DNA of 41,056 nucleotides, taken from positions 1 to 41,056 of the forward strand of contig CAJJDF010000018.1 of the NCBI GenBank assembly GCA_905182785.1. The letters run 5' to 3'. Below, in pieces: positions 1 through 9,152 of the stretch. Numbering within the stretch: the first letter of the stretch is position 1; each line of letters starts with the position of its first letter. The stretch is from an uncultured Flavobacteriales bacterium (GTDB taxonomy: Bacteria; Bacteroidota; Bacteroidia; Flavobacteriales_D; CAJJDF01). A program made the translations under genes and the position numbers. The notes under the pieces were generated by a model. The model was not told where the DNA came from. It worked only from the letters and a program-made list of their open reading frames with translations, and did no database searches.

Positions 1-446
1 CAAAGGATACTAATACAACTAAGTTTGGACAATTAGGCGACAGTGTTTATTACGTAGATGGATTTGGCGATACGACCAAAGTATTTGTGAATAACGACAC
101 AGTGATTACTACTTTGATAGATAATGGAAATGGAACATTTAGTTATACAAGCGAAGATGGAACAGTAACAACCTTTGATGCAAAAGATACTAATACAACT
201 AAGTTTGGACAATTAGGAGACAGTGTTTATTACGTAGATGGATTTGGCGATACGACCAAAGTATTTGTGAATAACGACACAGTGATTTCAACATTGGTAG
301 ATGATGGAAACGGATTATTTACTTACACAGATGAAAAGGGATTAACTACAACCTTTGATACAAAGGACACAGTCTTAACTTACTTTGGACAATTAGGCGA
401 TTCAACTTACTATGTTGATGAGAATGGCGACTCTACAAAAGTTTTT
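1..446 (+). repeat. Tandem 180-bp in-frame coding repeats
   Basis: The period is exactly 180 bp (60 codons). A partial unit (to 86) is followed by units at 87-266 and about 267-446. Bases 1-107 and 181-287 differ at only two positions, whereas the last unit is more diverged. The array therefore grew or was homogenised recently at its upstream side, and it continues beyond the left edge. Confidence 0.9.
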
Positions 447-1805
447 GGAAAAAAAGAGACTTTAACTAAAATGATTTTATCAAATGATACTTTGATTTAT
501 ACGGATGAAGATAGTGTTGAAACAAAACTATATCTGCAAGATTTAGATTCAACTAACGAAAAAATTGATACTATGTATATTAAAGGAGATAGTCTTGTTT
601 TAGTTGAGGGGGGTGATACACTTTATGCTCATTATGGAGATGGAGATTGGAGAGAATCTAATGCAAGAGGGCTTGAAGGAATTCCAGGAGGAAGTTCAGC
701 ATCTGGTGTATATTCGTTAGCAGCAGGATCTAATAACACAGCTATAGGATATGCATCATTGACATTTGGTGGAAATTCAAACTCAGCAACAGGATTTGCA
801 TCATCAAATATTGGTGGTTCAAATAATAGCATTTCAGGTTCTCAATCTAGTAATCTTGGAGGGTTCTCTAATAATGTTTCTGGATTTCAGTCAACAAATA
901 TTGGTGGAGAGAATAATGTTGTACTAGGAGATAATGCTACAGTTATTGGAGGAGAGAGTAATACTGCTTTTTCTTATGGAGAAACTGTTCTAGGATTATT
1001 TAGTACTACTTATACTCCAGCTACTACAATGTCTTACACTAATACTGATAAATTATTAGTAGTAGGAAATGGAACATCTACAGGAGCTCGTTCCAATGCC
1101 TTTACATTACTTAAAGATGGAAGATTAGGATTGGGAGTTGATGGAAGTCTTGCACAAACAGCAACATTACATATTAAACCGCAAACCTCAATCGATCCCT
1201 TAAGAGTGGAAGGTATATCATTAGCTCAAACAAACGATACTTCTATTTTAGTTGTAAATCCTGCAGACGGAACAGTAAGGTATATGAATTTAGATTCTGT
1301 AGGAACAATTGATAGTATTTCTAACTTAAGAATTGATACTTTATCGGTACATCAAGGTAACTCTGTGAATAAAGTTGCTTTGGCAAATACAATGGCTGAA
1401 ATATATGATGTGACTGGAGGTAATATTTTGTTAGATATTTTTGCCAATCTTCCTTTTGGTACTGCTGGAATTGTAGATGCAAATTACATAATAACTGCAA
1501 ATAGTATTACGGTTACAAAAACAGGAAGGTATAAAATTACTTGTAGAGTTTCAGTTGAAATGACAGATGGTAATAATAGATCGGAAAGTGAATACCAATT
1601 GACAAATAATAATGTCGTGATTCCTGGAACTTATGCAGCAGCAAGTCATAGGAATAGAAATATTAATATTACTACGATTACTGTAATTAAAGTAGTAGAT
1701 TTATATGCAGGAGAAACAATAAGAGTAGAAGGAAGAAAAGCTCTTGGAGCAGGAAGGCTACAAACACACGCAAATGGTTCTTCTTTATTAATAGAAAGAC
1801 TTTAA
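1..1805 (+). CDS. Repeat-containing surface/adhesin-like protein, 3' part (5'-truncated by window edge)
   Basis: The frame is open from base 3, and the first visible start-like codon (GTG at 87) lies inside a repeat, so the true start is upstream of the window. The visible part has three regions. First come 60-residue repeats containing a DNGNGTFSYT-like core and a FGQLGDSVYYVD block (to about base 446). A Gly/Ser/Asn-rich stretch follows (about bases 700-1000), with recurring SNNxxG and IGG motifs like the stacked head repeats of trimeric adhesins. The last about 140 residues are beta-rich with Tyr, Thr and Asn and resemble the jelly-roll C-termini of C1q/BclA-like proteins. An LLKDGRLGLG motif precedes this, as seen in many Bacteroidota fibre-like proteins. 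The family assignment is by pattern only. An extracellular fibrous, possibly trimeric protein is inferred. No T9SS sorting domain is visible at the C-terminus. The next gene starts 13 bp downstream, suggesting one transcript. Confidence 0.7.
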   Translation, partial: KDTNTTKFGQLGDSVYYVDGFGDTTKVFVNNDTVITTLIDNGNGTFSYTSEDGTVTTFDAKDTNTTKFGQLGDSVYYVDGFGDTTKVFVNNDTVISTLVDDGNGLFTYTDEKGLTTTFDTKDTVLTYFGQLGDSTYYVDENGDSTKVFGKKETLTKMILSNDTLIYTDEDSVETKLYLQDLDSTNEKIDTMYIKGDSLVLVEGGDTLYAHYGDGDWRESNARGLEGIPGGSSASGVYSLAAGSNNTAIGYASLTFGGNSNSATGFASSNIGGSNNSISGSQSSNLGGFSNNVSGFQSTNIGGENNVVLGDNATVIGGESNTAFSYGETVLGLFSTTYTPATTMSYTNTDKLLVVGNGTSTGARSNAFTLLKDGRLGLGVDGSLAQTATLHIKPQTSIDPLRVEGISLAQTNDTSILVVNPADGTVRYMNLDSVGTIDSISNLRIDTLSVHQGNSVNKVALANTMAEIYDVTGGNILLDIFANLPFGTAGIVDANYIITANSITVTKTGRYKITCRVSVEMTDGNNRSESEYQLTNNNVVIPGTYAAASHRNRNINITTITVIKVVDLYAGETIRVEGRKALGAGRLQTHANGSSLLIERL

Positions 1806-1818
1806 TAGTAAACAAAGA

Positions 1819-4161
1819 GTGAATAGAAATTACATATCTTTATTTTTTATTTTGTTAGTCACAATAGGCATGGGAAGTTATGTTTATTTTAAAAAAATGA
1901 GTCATGTTCAGGATACAGTTTCTATTGTTGAGTTAATTCCACAAAATTTAACTTCTGAGATTATTGAAATAACATCTCCAGCAAAAAACTTAGAGGAGTT
2001 ATTTCGTGCCAATTTAATATGGAAAGAAATTGAAAATAAATCAAAGCTTAAGCGATTAGAATATTTTTGGGATCAATCGGATTCTGTTTTTAATGAAATA
2101 AAAAATGATGCTTTGGTCTTGGTCTCTTTCGTTAACAATGAAAATAAAGACGAGTATTTTATATTAGAATTTAAAGAATCACCATTGCTATTTAATAGTA
2201 AAAGCTGGAAAACTAAAGTAATAGGGAACTTTTTATTATTGACCCAAGGCAGTGGTTTTTCTGTTTTTAATGAGTCAAAGAAGATTGCTGAAACAAATCA
2301 GTCAAATTTTATTTCCATATTTAATTCGAGAGGGCAAGGTGAGAGTAAAATAAATGTTTTTCAAAGGAAGGGTAGCAATTGGTCGGTTTTTGATTTAACA
2401 TTTTTGCCGGAGCAAATATTTACAAATGGATTTGTAAGGAATACTTCTCAATCAAATGAACTAAATTCATCTATAGACTTATCCGTTTTTTCTCTTATTC
2501 CTTCAGAGTTTGAATCCATAAAACTTATTCATTTCGATTCTACGGAACAATTGAGAAAAGACAATGATTATTTGAAATTAAAAACCGAAGCCTGTAAGTG
2601 TGACTTGAATCATAGCGCATACAGCTGGATAGAATCTCCTTCCGTTTATTTTAAATCTCAATACCAAAGTGCAAGTTATGTTTTATTCAAGCTAACCAGT
2701 ATTGTAGATTTTAAATATAATATAAATAATATGTTGCCAGATAGTCTGGTAATGAAAGAAGATGACAACTTAGTTATAAGAGCTTTTGATAATGCATTTG
2801 ATTATAATTCTATTTTCAGAACAAATATGAATTTCAATTACTTTGTGAGAGTAAATGATTACGTTATGTTTTCAGAAGAAAAAATCCACCTTGAAAGACT
2901 TTTATTTCAGCAGTTTTCAAATTTAACAATTGAAAACAAAAAGGATTTAAGTTTATATTTAAAAAATAGCATTAATAAAAAGTCAAAAGAGATTACAATT
3001 TCAGGAGGACTAAATTATTGGGATTTTGATTTAAAATCCGGTATAGGAATTTCTCAATCTCATATTGAGAGTAAAGAATTGGTTTATGAAAGCATGTTGT
3101 ATACCAAAGAAATAAACTTGGATGGAGGAAAAACAAATCCTAAATGGAACCTTGAATTTAGTATCCCTTTATTTAAGAAAATTTATTTAGTGAATAATCA
3201 CAGAACAAACGACAAAGATTATTTAGTTCAGGATAAAAAAAATACACTTTATTTTATTACCCCAAACGGTGTAATAAAATGGAAAAAGGACATTGAAAAT
3301 CCAATTGTGGGAAATGTCAAAAATATTGATATACTTGGAAACGATAAGTATCAATTGATTTTTAATACTAAGAACAAATTATACATCTTAGATGTATTAG
3401 GAAGAAATGTAGAAAATTTTCCAGTTAAAATTTTAGATTCTGCTACTGCAAATGTTTCTATTATGGATTATGAAAAGGATCTTAATTTTAGATTTTTGGT
3501 TCCAACAACCCAAGGAATAAAAAGTATAAATAAACAAGGACAGATTGTAAAAGGATGGAGCCAACCCAAGCAAACGAGCGAAGTATTGGTAGATATAAAC
3601 CATTTATTAATAAATAACTTAGATTATATTCAAGTACAAGATTCTAAAGGGAAGTTGTATTTCTATAACAGAAAAGGGGAAGTGAGGCATACTGTTTCTT
3701 CCACATTCAATAATGAAATATATATCCTTCAAGGAAGTAGTATTGAACAAACAAGAGCTATTTATTTTGACAGTGTTTCCAATTCAATTAAAAGACAGTT
3801 TTTTAGTGATAAAGCAGTTTCCATACTATTAAGCCCAGAGGCAAAAATCAAAGAATTTTTCTTTGTAGATTATAACAAGGATAATAATAGTAATTTCGTT
3901 TTGGTATTCGAAAACGAAGTAAAAATTTATGGACAAGATTTAATCATCCAAAAAAGATTAGAATTACCAAGTAACATTACTCAATTCGAAATATGGAAAG
4001 GAGGGTATGGTTTTTTGAATCAGTTTGATGATTTTACTATTACCCAAGGGCAAGATGTCAAAGTGATAGAAGAAGTAAATGGATATCGAATAGATTTTTA
4101 CAAGGATAAAGTTAGAGCAATTATAAAAGGCGATAACAATCTAAAATTGATTCATATTTAA
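1819..4161 (+). CDS. Membrane-anchored protein of unknown function with repeat/propeller-like C-terminal half
   Basis: This 780-residue protein starts at GTG 1819; no ATG fits as well. Residues about 5-24 form a hydrophobic stretch followed by KK, read as a signal anchor with the rest outside the cytoplasm. No lipobox is seen. The N-terminal half (about residues 30-420) is not recognised. From about residue 440 on there are short repeated beta units of the type 'hydrophobic-N-x-L-Y-x-x-D-x-x-G-x-x' (for example YILDVLGRNV and SINKQGQIVKGW), as in PQQ-like or FG-GAP-like propeller blades. It lies 13 bp after the surface protein gene and 9 bp before a glycosyltransferase gene, so the three are probably co-transcribed. 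I infer an envelope role, possibly linked to surface protein display; the function is unknown. Confidence 0.75.
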   Translation: MNRNYISLFFILLVTIGMGSYVYFKKMSHVQDTVSIVELIPQNLTSEIIEITSPAKNLEELFRANLIWKEIENKSKLKRLEYFWDQSDSVFNEIKNDALVLVSFVNNENKDEYFILEFKESPLLFNSKSWKTKVIGNFLLLTQGSGFSVFNESKKIAETNQSNFISIFNSRGQGESKINVFQRKGSNWSVFDLTFLPEQIFTNGFVRNTSQSNELNSSIDLSVFSLIPSEFESIKLIHFDSTEQLRKDNDYLKLKTEACKCDLNHSAYSWIESPSVYFKSQYQSASYVLFKLTSIVDFKYNINNMLPDSLVMKEDDNLVIRAFDNAFDYNSIFRTNMNFNYFVRVNDYVMFSEEKIHLERLLFQQFSNLTIENKKDLSLYLKNSINKKSKEITISGGLNYWDFDLKSGIGISQSHIESKELVYESMLYTKEINLDGGKTNPKWNLEFSIPLFKKIYLVNNHRTNDKDYLVQDKKNTLYFITPNGVIKWKKDIENPIVGNVKNIDILGNDKYQLIFNTKNKLYILDVLGRNVENFPVKILDSATANVSIMDYEKDLNFRFLVPTTQGIKSINKQGQIVKGWSQPKQTSEVLVDINHLLINNLDYIQVQDSKGKLYFYNRKGEVRHTVSSTFNNEIYILQGSSIEQTRAIYFDSVSNSIKRQFFSDKAVSILLSPEAKIKEFFFVDYNKDNNSNFVLVFENEVKIYGQDLIIQKRLELPSNITQFEIWKGGYGFLNQFDDFTITQGQDVKVIEEVNGYRIDFYKDKVRAIIKGDNNLKLIHI

Positions 4162-4170
4162 AAAAGAGCT

Positions 4171-5124
4171 ATGGTTGTAAGTGGATTTACGTTTATCAAA
4201 AATGCATCAAAACTGTATATTCCTTTGCGAGAAAGTATATTGTCTGTATTGCCTTTGGTAGATGAATTTGTAATTGCAGTAGGTAACAATGACGAAGATG
4301 ATACCACTTTGGCAATTATAGAATCCATAGATTCTGATAAAATTAAATTAATTCACACGGTTTGGAATACTGAAAAGTATACTAAAAACACTGAATTTGC
4401 TCATCAAACAGACATTGCAAAAGAATCTTGTACAGGGGATTGGTTAATTTACATACAGGCAGACGAAGCAATTCATGAAGAAGATTACGACACAATAAAA
4501 TTAGCTTTGAACCATTATAAAGATGATAACTCTATAGATGGATTAATGTTTAAGTACCGTCATTTCTGGGGAGATTACAACCATTTTCATTTATCTCATA
4601 CTTGGTATCCAAAAGAGATTAGAATCGTTAAGAATAATCCAAAAATTCATTCTTGGAAAGATGCTCAATCTTTCAGGATATTTGAAAATGAATTTGGTCA
4701 AGAACCGAGTGATTATAACTCAACAGAGTCGTCTAAACTAAACGTAAAGCTTCTTGATGCCTATATTTATCATTATGGTTATGTGCGACCGCCTCAGCTT
4801 ATGAGTTATAAATCTAAAGTGATGAATAGAACTTATCACGGAAAGAAGGAAGCTGACATTAAATTCAAGAATAATCCAGATGAATTTGACTATGGACCGC
4901 TTAATAGAATTGAGAAATTTAAAGGAACTCATCCTGAAGTAATGAAAGACTGGATAGCAAAGTTTGATTGGGAAGATAAGCTTCAATTCAAAGGTTCTGT
5001 GAACTTAAACAGGCCTATTCATCCTCACGAAAAACTAAAATACAGAGTTACTTCATGGGTTGAGAAAAATTTACTTGGAGGTGAGCTTATTGGTGGATTT
5101 AAAAATTACAACTTAAAAAAGTAG
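4171..5124 (+). CDS. Family 2 glycosyltransferase
   Basis: This 317-residue cytoplasmic-type protein has the GT-A N-terminal pattern of GT2 enzymes: an early FxxNAxKL strand-loop, a VGNNDEDDT nucleotide-binding segment (about 38-46) and a QADEAI motif (about 96-101) at the position of the metal-binding DxD. Enzymes of this family move a sugar from a nucleotide-sugar to a glycan or protein acceptor. No membrane segment is seen. The second half is rich in His, Tyr and Trp and probably forms the acceptor side. The gene follows the membrane-anchored protein by 9 bp and ends 1 bp before the converging AI-2E family gene. Donor and acceptor cannot be told from the sequence; the neighbours suggest a cell-surface glycan or glycoprotein. 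Confidence 0.8.
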   Translation: MVVSGFTFIKNASKLYIPLRESILSVLPLVDEFVIAVGNNDEDDTTLAIIESIDSDKIKLIHTVWNTEKYTKNTEFAHQTDIAKESCTGDWLIYIQADEAIHEEDYDTIKLALNHYKDDNSIDGLMFKYRHFWGDYNHFHLSHTWYPKEIRIVKNNPKIHSWKDAQSFRIFENEFGQEPSDYNSTESSKLNVKLLDAYIYHYGYVRPPQLMSYKSKVMNRTYHGKKEADIKFKNNPDEFDYGPLNRIEKFKGTHPEVMKDWIAKFDWEDKLQFKGSVNLNRPIHPHEKLKYRVTSWVEKNLLGGELIGGFKNYNLKK

Positions 5125-5125
5125 G

Positions 5126-6184
5126 TTACTTTTTATAATTCATGGCAAAAGTTTTTTCGGGCCCAGCCATGAGTTTTGCAATTTTTTGAGTTCGTGGGAA
5201 ACGCTCCATAATTATTTTTAACAAAACAGTAATAGGAATTGACATGATCATTCCTGGTATTCCCCAAATATAACCCCAAAACATTAGCATTACTAAGATT
5301 GTAATAACATTAATAGAGAATGTTTTACCCATAAAAACAGGTTCTAAAATCGCTCCAAATAGCAGTTCTATTCCACCCACTACAGCAAAGAAAAGAAACA
5401 ACATTCCTGGATTTTCTATTTCAACAAAGGCAAATAAAGTGATTAGAATAACTGCAATTACAGATCCCACCATTTGCACGAAGTTAATTGCAAAGGCCAA
5501 TATTCCCCAAAAAATAGGGAAGCTGACATCAAAAGATATACAAGCAATTGTGAATCCTACTCCTGTTAGTAAACTCATTGCAAATTTTACAACTAAGAAT
5601 TTAAGGATGTCATTTTCTATCTTTAAAAAAGTCTTAACGGAAGTAAATTCTTGTTTAAACAATATATCTTTCATCACCACTTGGAGATTAATTGAACCGG
5701 CCAAGAGAAGAACTGTAAAGAATAAAATCATCAAAATCATTGTGATTGTTCTATTAGCAAACCCCAAAATTTTCCCTACATTGAAAGAGGATTTGTTTGT
5801 TTTAAAATAATCCATCAAAACATTGTTTCCATGCTCTTTAGACATTCCAAAAAAATCTTCTACTGAAAGAATGGTAGCAGTTATCTTGTCATTGGCTTTA
5901 GTAAAAAACACTTCATCCGTTTGGGTAATTTCTTTACTAGATAGTTTTATTAATTCTACTCCAATATAAATACTTCCAATAATAATTCCAATAACTATTG
6001 TTAAACTCAATGCTTTGTGAACTCCTCTTTTTTGTAACCATCTCATTATTGGTAAAAAAACCAAGGCAAGAAACATAGATGCAAAAAGGGGTATAAATAT
6101 GAAAGACAATATTTTGAGCAAGTAGAATATTACAGGAACCGCAATTACTAGCAATAATATATTAGTTGTTCTTAAGTCTCTCAT
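5126..6184 (-). CDS. AI-2E family transporter (PerM/UPF0118-like)
   Basis: This 352-residue integral membrane protein has the family layout: two hydrophobic helices at the N-terminus, a soluble stretch (about 85-140), then a block of membrane helices. In the second half it carries a GxIWGIPGMIMSIPITVLLK segment, which is characteristic of the family. Members form inner-membrane channels or exporters. Substrates differ (autoinducer-2 in one case, Na+/H+ exchange in others), so none is assigned here. The start ATG gives a short basic N-terminus before the first helix. The gene converges with the glycosyltransferase gene with a 1-bp gap, and no terminator hairpin is visible between them. It stands alone, 92 bp after the MoxR ATPase stop codon. 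Confidence 0.88.
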   Translation of the reverse strand: MRDLRTTNILLLVIAVPVIFYLLKILSFIFIPLFASMFLALVFLPIMRWLQKRGVHKALSLTIVIGIIIGSIYIGVELIKLSSKEITQTDEVFFTKANDKITATILSVEDFFGMSKEHGNNVLMDYFKTNKSSFNVGKILGFANRTITMILMILFFTVLLLAGSINLQVVMKDILFKQEFTSVKTFLKIENDILKFLVVKFAMSLLTGVGFTIACISFDVSFPIFWGILAFAINFVQMVGSVIAVILITLFAFVEIENPGMLFLFFAVVGGIELLFGAILEPVFMGKTFSINVITILVMLMFWGYIWGIPGMIMSIPITVLLKIIMERFPRTQKIAKLMAGPEKTFAMNYKK

Positions 6185-6276
6185 TCTTTATTGTTTTATA
6201 GAAAACAAAGATAGATTATTTATTTTATACGACTCACACATTCTTTATCATTAAGTTTATTTATTTCAATAATAAA

Positions 6277-7734
6277 TTAAAGATTACTAAAGAAATTTCC
6301 GTAAGTATCTTTAAATTGATATCCTTCGTCCACTCTTGATTTAGTTAATTTATCGAACTCTACTAATCCCCAAAGAATAATTTCTTTCCAAAAATAGCGA
6401 TCTTTTTTATCTAAATCAGGCTTGTAAGTGTCCAATAATTTATTTAAAGGTAATACGTCATCTAAAGTTGTTTTGTACAATTTCTCCGAAGCATCATCCA
6501 TTAATTCAAATCCAGACTCATTAAAAAACCATTCTAATGTTGATGTATAAGGAGTTTTTTCACCTTCTTTTTCTAATTTCTCAATTTTAGGGAATGAGGT
6601 AAGGAACAAAGTTTTTACTGCATCTCCAATTAGTGATAAAGCTACATTTCCTGCACCTTCTTGCTCGCCCTCATACACCAATTCTACTTTTCCAGTAATA
6701 GAAGGGATTACTCCCATAAAATCGGATAAACGAACCGCAGTTTTCTTTTCACCAATTACCAAGCACCTTCTTTCTGCTGTACTCAATAAATTTTCATAAG
6801 CCGTAATACTCATCCTTGCGCTAATTCCGCTTTTTGCATCAATGTATTCGCTTTCACGAGCTTCAAAACTTATTTGCTCCAATAAATCTTTTGCCAATTC
6901 TGGAACATGAATTGTTTTGTTTTGGACTGTGTCGGATTTTGCTTCTTGGTGAGTAATTTTTTTTGCAGTTTCAATATCCTCTGGATAATGAGTCAAAATT
7001 TGAGAACCAATTCTATCTTTCAAAGGAGTAACGATACTTCCTCTGTTTGTATAATCCTCAGGGTTTGCAGTAAATACAAACTGCATGTCAAGCGGTAACC
7101 TCACTTTAAATCCTCTTATCTGAATATCTCCTTCTTGTAAAATATTAAATAACGAAACCTGGATTCTAGCTTGTAAATCAGGAATTTCATTAATCACAAA
7201 AATACACCTATTTGCTCTCGGTATCATTCCATAATGAATAACTCTGTCGTCTGCATAACTCAGTTTTAAGTTAGCTGCTTTTATTGGGTCAATGTCTCCA
7301 ATCAAATCAGCTACAGTAACATCTGGAGTTGCTAGTTTTTCGAAAAATCTTTCATCTCTGTGCATCCAACTAATGGCTGTTTTATCTCCTTTTTCTGCAA
7401 TTAGCTCTTGCGCAAATCTTGAAATTGGACTCAAAGGATCGTCATTAATATCAGAACCTGTAACAATTGGAATATATTCATCCAATAATTCAGTCATTTT
7501 TCTTGCTAGCCTTGTTTTGGCTTGTCCTCTTAATCCTAATAAATTAATGTTATGACGAGAAAGGATTGCTCTTTCTAATTCTGGAATTACAGTTTTTTCA
7601 AATCCGTGAACGCCTTCAAAAGTTGTTTCTCCTTTTTGTATTTTCTCTCTCAGGTTGTTTCTCAATTCATCTTTAATTGATTTTGATTTGTACCCCGATT
7701 TATTTAATTCTCCTAATGTTTTAATCTTATTCAT
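6277..7734 (-). CDS. MoxR/Mg-chelatase-type AAA+ ATPase
   Basis: This 485-residue AAA+ protein has a Walker A GLRGQAKT (67-74), a Walker B-like FVINEIPDL (N182, E183) and a sensor-1 region FTANPEDYTNRG. A SGISARMS segment lies in the lid, and the sequence resembles the ChlI/MoxR clade. Such ATPases act as chaperones together with VWA-domain proteins, remodelling or activating protein complexes. The VWA partner is encoded immediately upstream on the same strand (7902-9020), separated by 167 bp containing a palindromic repeat. The usual Walker B Asp is replaced by Asn, but the catalytic Glu is kept. The many chelatase-like residues do not imply a role in chlorophyll synthesis; the window has no other pigment genes. 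Confidence 0.85.
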   Translation of the reverse strand: MNKIKTLGELNKSGYKSKSIKDELRNNLREKIQKGETTFEGVHGFEKTVIPELERAILSRHNINLLGLRGQAKTRLARKMTELLDEYIPIVTGSDINDDPLSPISRFAQELIAEKGDKTAISWMHRDERFFEKLATPDVTVADLIGDIDPIKAANLKLSYADDRVIHYGMIPRANRCIFVINEIPDLQARIQVSLFNILQEGDIQIRGFKVRLPLDMQFVFTANPEDYTNRGSIVTPLKDRIGSQILTHYPEDIETAKKITHQEAKSDTVQNKTIHVPELAKDLLEQISFEARESEYIDAKSGISARMSITAYENLLSTAERRCLVIGEKKTAVRLSDFMGVIPSITGKVELVYEGEQEGAGNVALSLIGDAVKTLFLTSFPKIEKLEKEGEKTPYTSTLEWFFNESGFELMDDASEKLYKTTLDDVLPLNKLLDTYKPDLDKKDRYFWKEIILWGLVEFDKLTKSRVDEGYQFKDTYGNFFSNL

Positions 7735-7814
7735 TCTATGTTATAAATGTTGTTTGTTCTTTTCTAAGTATACTTTTTATTTCCAGCTTTATTCCTCTCA
7801 CTATTTTTCGAGCT

Positions 7815-7886
7815 CAGAATTTAGTTCTGTTTAATTTCAATCCGAACCCTTCGATACTTTCTAATTTGTTGGAAAATATCGAAGGG
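7815..7886. repeat. Palindromic intergenic element between the VWA and MoxR genes
   Basis: Two adjacent inverted repeats are present. The first is CAGAA-TTTAG-TTCTG at 7815-7829. The second is CCCTTCGATA at 7847-7856 facing its exact complement TATCGAAGGG at 7877-7886, with further pairing inside the loop (7858-7862 with 7871-7875). The first has the same GAA-TTTAG-TTC core as the palindrome at 13691-13723, suggesting a dispersed REP-like family. Lying between two co-directional genes, it could also affect transcription or mRNA decay between VWA and MoxR. Confidence 0.7.
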
Positions 7887-7901
7887 TGGCTTCTCGTAAC
7901 T

Positions 7902-9020
7902 CTACTTTATTCTTTTCTTCCTATTCGTTTCGTAATCCTCAAAAATCATCTCTCCCAATCCTCTTAATCCTGTATAAAAAGCTTTTCCTTGATTTGCTTT
8001 GGTGAAATTCTCAACAAATTGTTGCAGGTAAGGATCTTGAGCAATCATAAATGTAGTAATAGGAATCTTTAATTTTCTTGCTTGTCGGGCTTGCGTGTAA
8101 CATTTTCCCACAATATAGGGATCCAATCCATTACTATTCATGTAATATTGACCATCTGGCTCAATCACGCAACTTGGCTTTCCATCCGTAATCATGAAAA
8201 TCTGCTTGTTGGTATTTCTCTTTCTTCTCAAAATATCCATTGCCAGCTGCAATCCAGCCACAGTATTCGTGTGATACGGTCCAACTTTTAAATAAGGTAA
8301 ATCAGCAATTTTTATTGCCCAAGCGTCATTTCCAAACACCAAAATATCTAGAGAATCTTTTGGGTAACGTGTAGTAATTAGTTCAGAAAGTGCCATGGCT
8401 ACCTTCTTGGCAGGAGTAATTCTGTCTTCTCCGTACAAAATCATACTGTGACTAATGTCAATCATTAATACGGTACTCATTTGTGCTTTAAACTGAGTTT
8501 CTTCCACCACCAAATCCCGCTCGGTAAGTTGAAAATCTCCCATTCCATTATTGATTTGTGCATTTTTAAGACTCTCTGTCAAAGATATTTTCTCTATTCC
8601 ATCTCCAAATCTAAACTCACGTAATTCTCCAGTGTGTTCATCTCCGTCTCCTCTGTGTTTTGATTTGTGATTTCCTGCGGCACTTTTTTTAATGTTTCCA
8701 AAAATCTGTTCCAAAGCTTTTTGGCGAATTAATCTTTCAGTTTTTGCAGTGATTACTGGTGCACCTTTTCCATCATCATCCAATTCTTCCCTTATGTAGC
8801 CTTTGTTTTTTAGGTCTTCAATAAAATCTTCAATCGTATAATCTTTGGTAGTTAGTTCATATTCCTTGTCCAATTCTCTCAGCCAAGAAATGGCTTCATC
8901 AAAATCCCCAGAAGTATGAACGATAAGTTCTTTGAAAACATCAAACAACCTATCAAAAGGGGAAAGGTTTGGTGCTTCGTATTTCGTAAAATAAAAACCT
9001 GTTCTTGTAGTTTTGCTCAT
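7902..9020 (-). CDS. VWA-domain protein, partner of the MoxR ATPase
   Basis: This 372-residue soluble protein has a von Willebrand A domain in its C-terminal half. The metal-binding MIDAS motif is seen as DISHS (188-192), a conserved Thr in the TNTVAGL segment, and Asp in MITDGKPS. The N-terminal half (about 20-170) is charged and helical, as in ChlD/CoxE-like partners. The protein is expected to bind its substrate through the divalent cation site and to hand it to the ATPase encoded directly downstream. No signal peptide or membrane segment is present, so the pair acts in the cytoplasm. The start ATG at 9020 has no better alternative. The physiological target is not evident. Confidence 0.87.
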   Translation of the reverse strand: MSKTTRTGFYFTKYEAPNLSPFDRLFDVFKELIVHTSGDFDEAISWLRELDKEYELTTKDYTIEDFIEDLKNKGYIREELDDDGKGAPVITAKTERLIRQKALEQIFGNIKKSAAGNHKSKHRGDGDEHTGELREFRFGDGIEKISLTESLKNAQINNGMGDFQLTERDLVVEETQFKAQMSTVLMIDISHSMILYGEDRITPAKKVAMALSELITTRYPKDSLDILVFGNDAWAIKIADLPYLKVGPYHTNTVAGLQLAMDILRRKRNTNKQIFMITDGKPSCVIEPDGQYYMNSNGLDPYIVGKCYTQARQARKLKIPITTFMIAQDPYLQQFVENFTKANQGKAFYTGLRGLGEMIFEDYETNRKKRIK

Positions 9021-9101
9021 ATAGTTTTAAGTAGCTAATTGCTACACCTAATTTAAAACAAATTAGAATTAGAAGTCTATTAATTTATAGTTTAAATATA
9101 A

Positions 9102-9133
9102 AAAAAGCCGATATTAATTGATATCGGCTTTTT
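9102..9133 (-). terminator. Intrinsic terminator of the lipoprotein gene
   Basis: A perfect 13-bp stem (9102-9114 with 9121-9133) encloses the loop TAATTG and contains GCCGATAT. Runs of A and T flank both sides, so it could work in both directions. It lies just beyond the lipoprotein stop codon and before the VWA gene. Confidence 0.85.
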
Positions 9134-9152
9134 AACTTAATATTAAGTTAGC

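Noticed and set aside
1-446. CRISPR-like regular repeats
   Set aside because: The repeats are long (180 bp), in frame and coding, with no short repeats separated by unique spacers.
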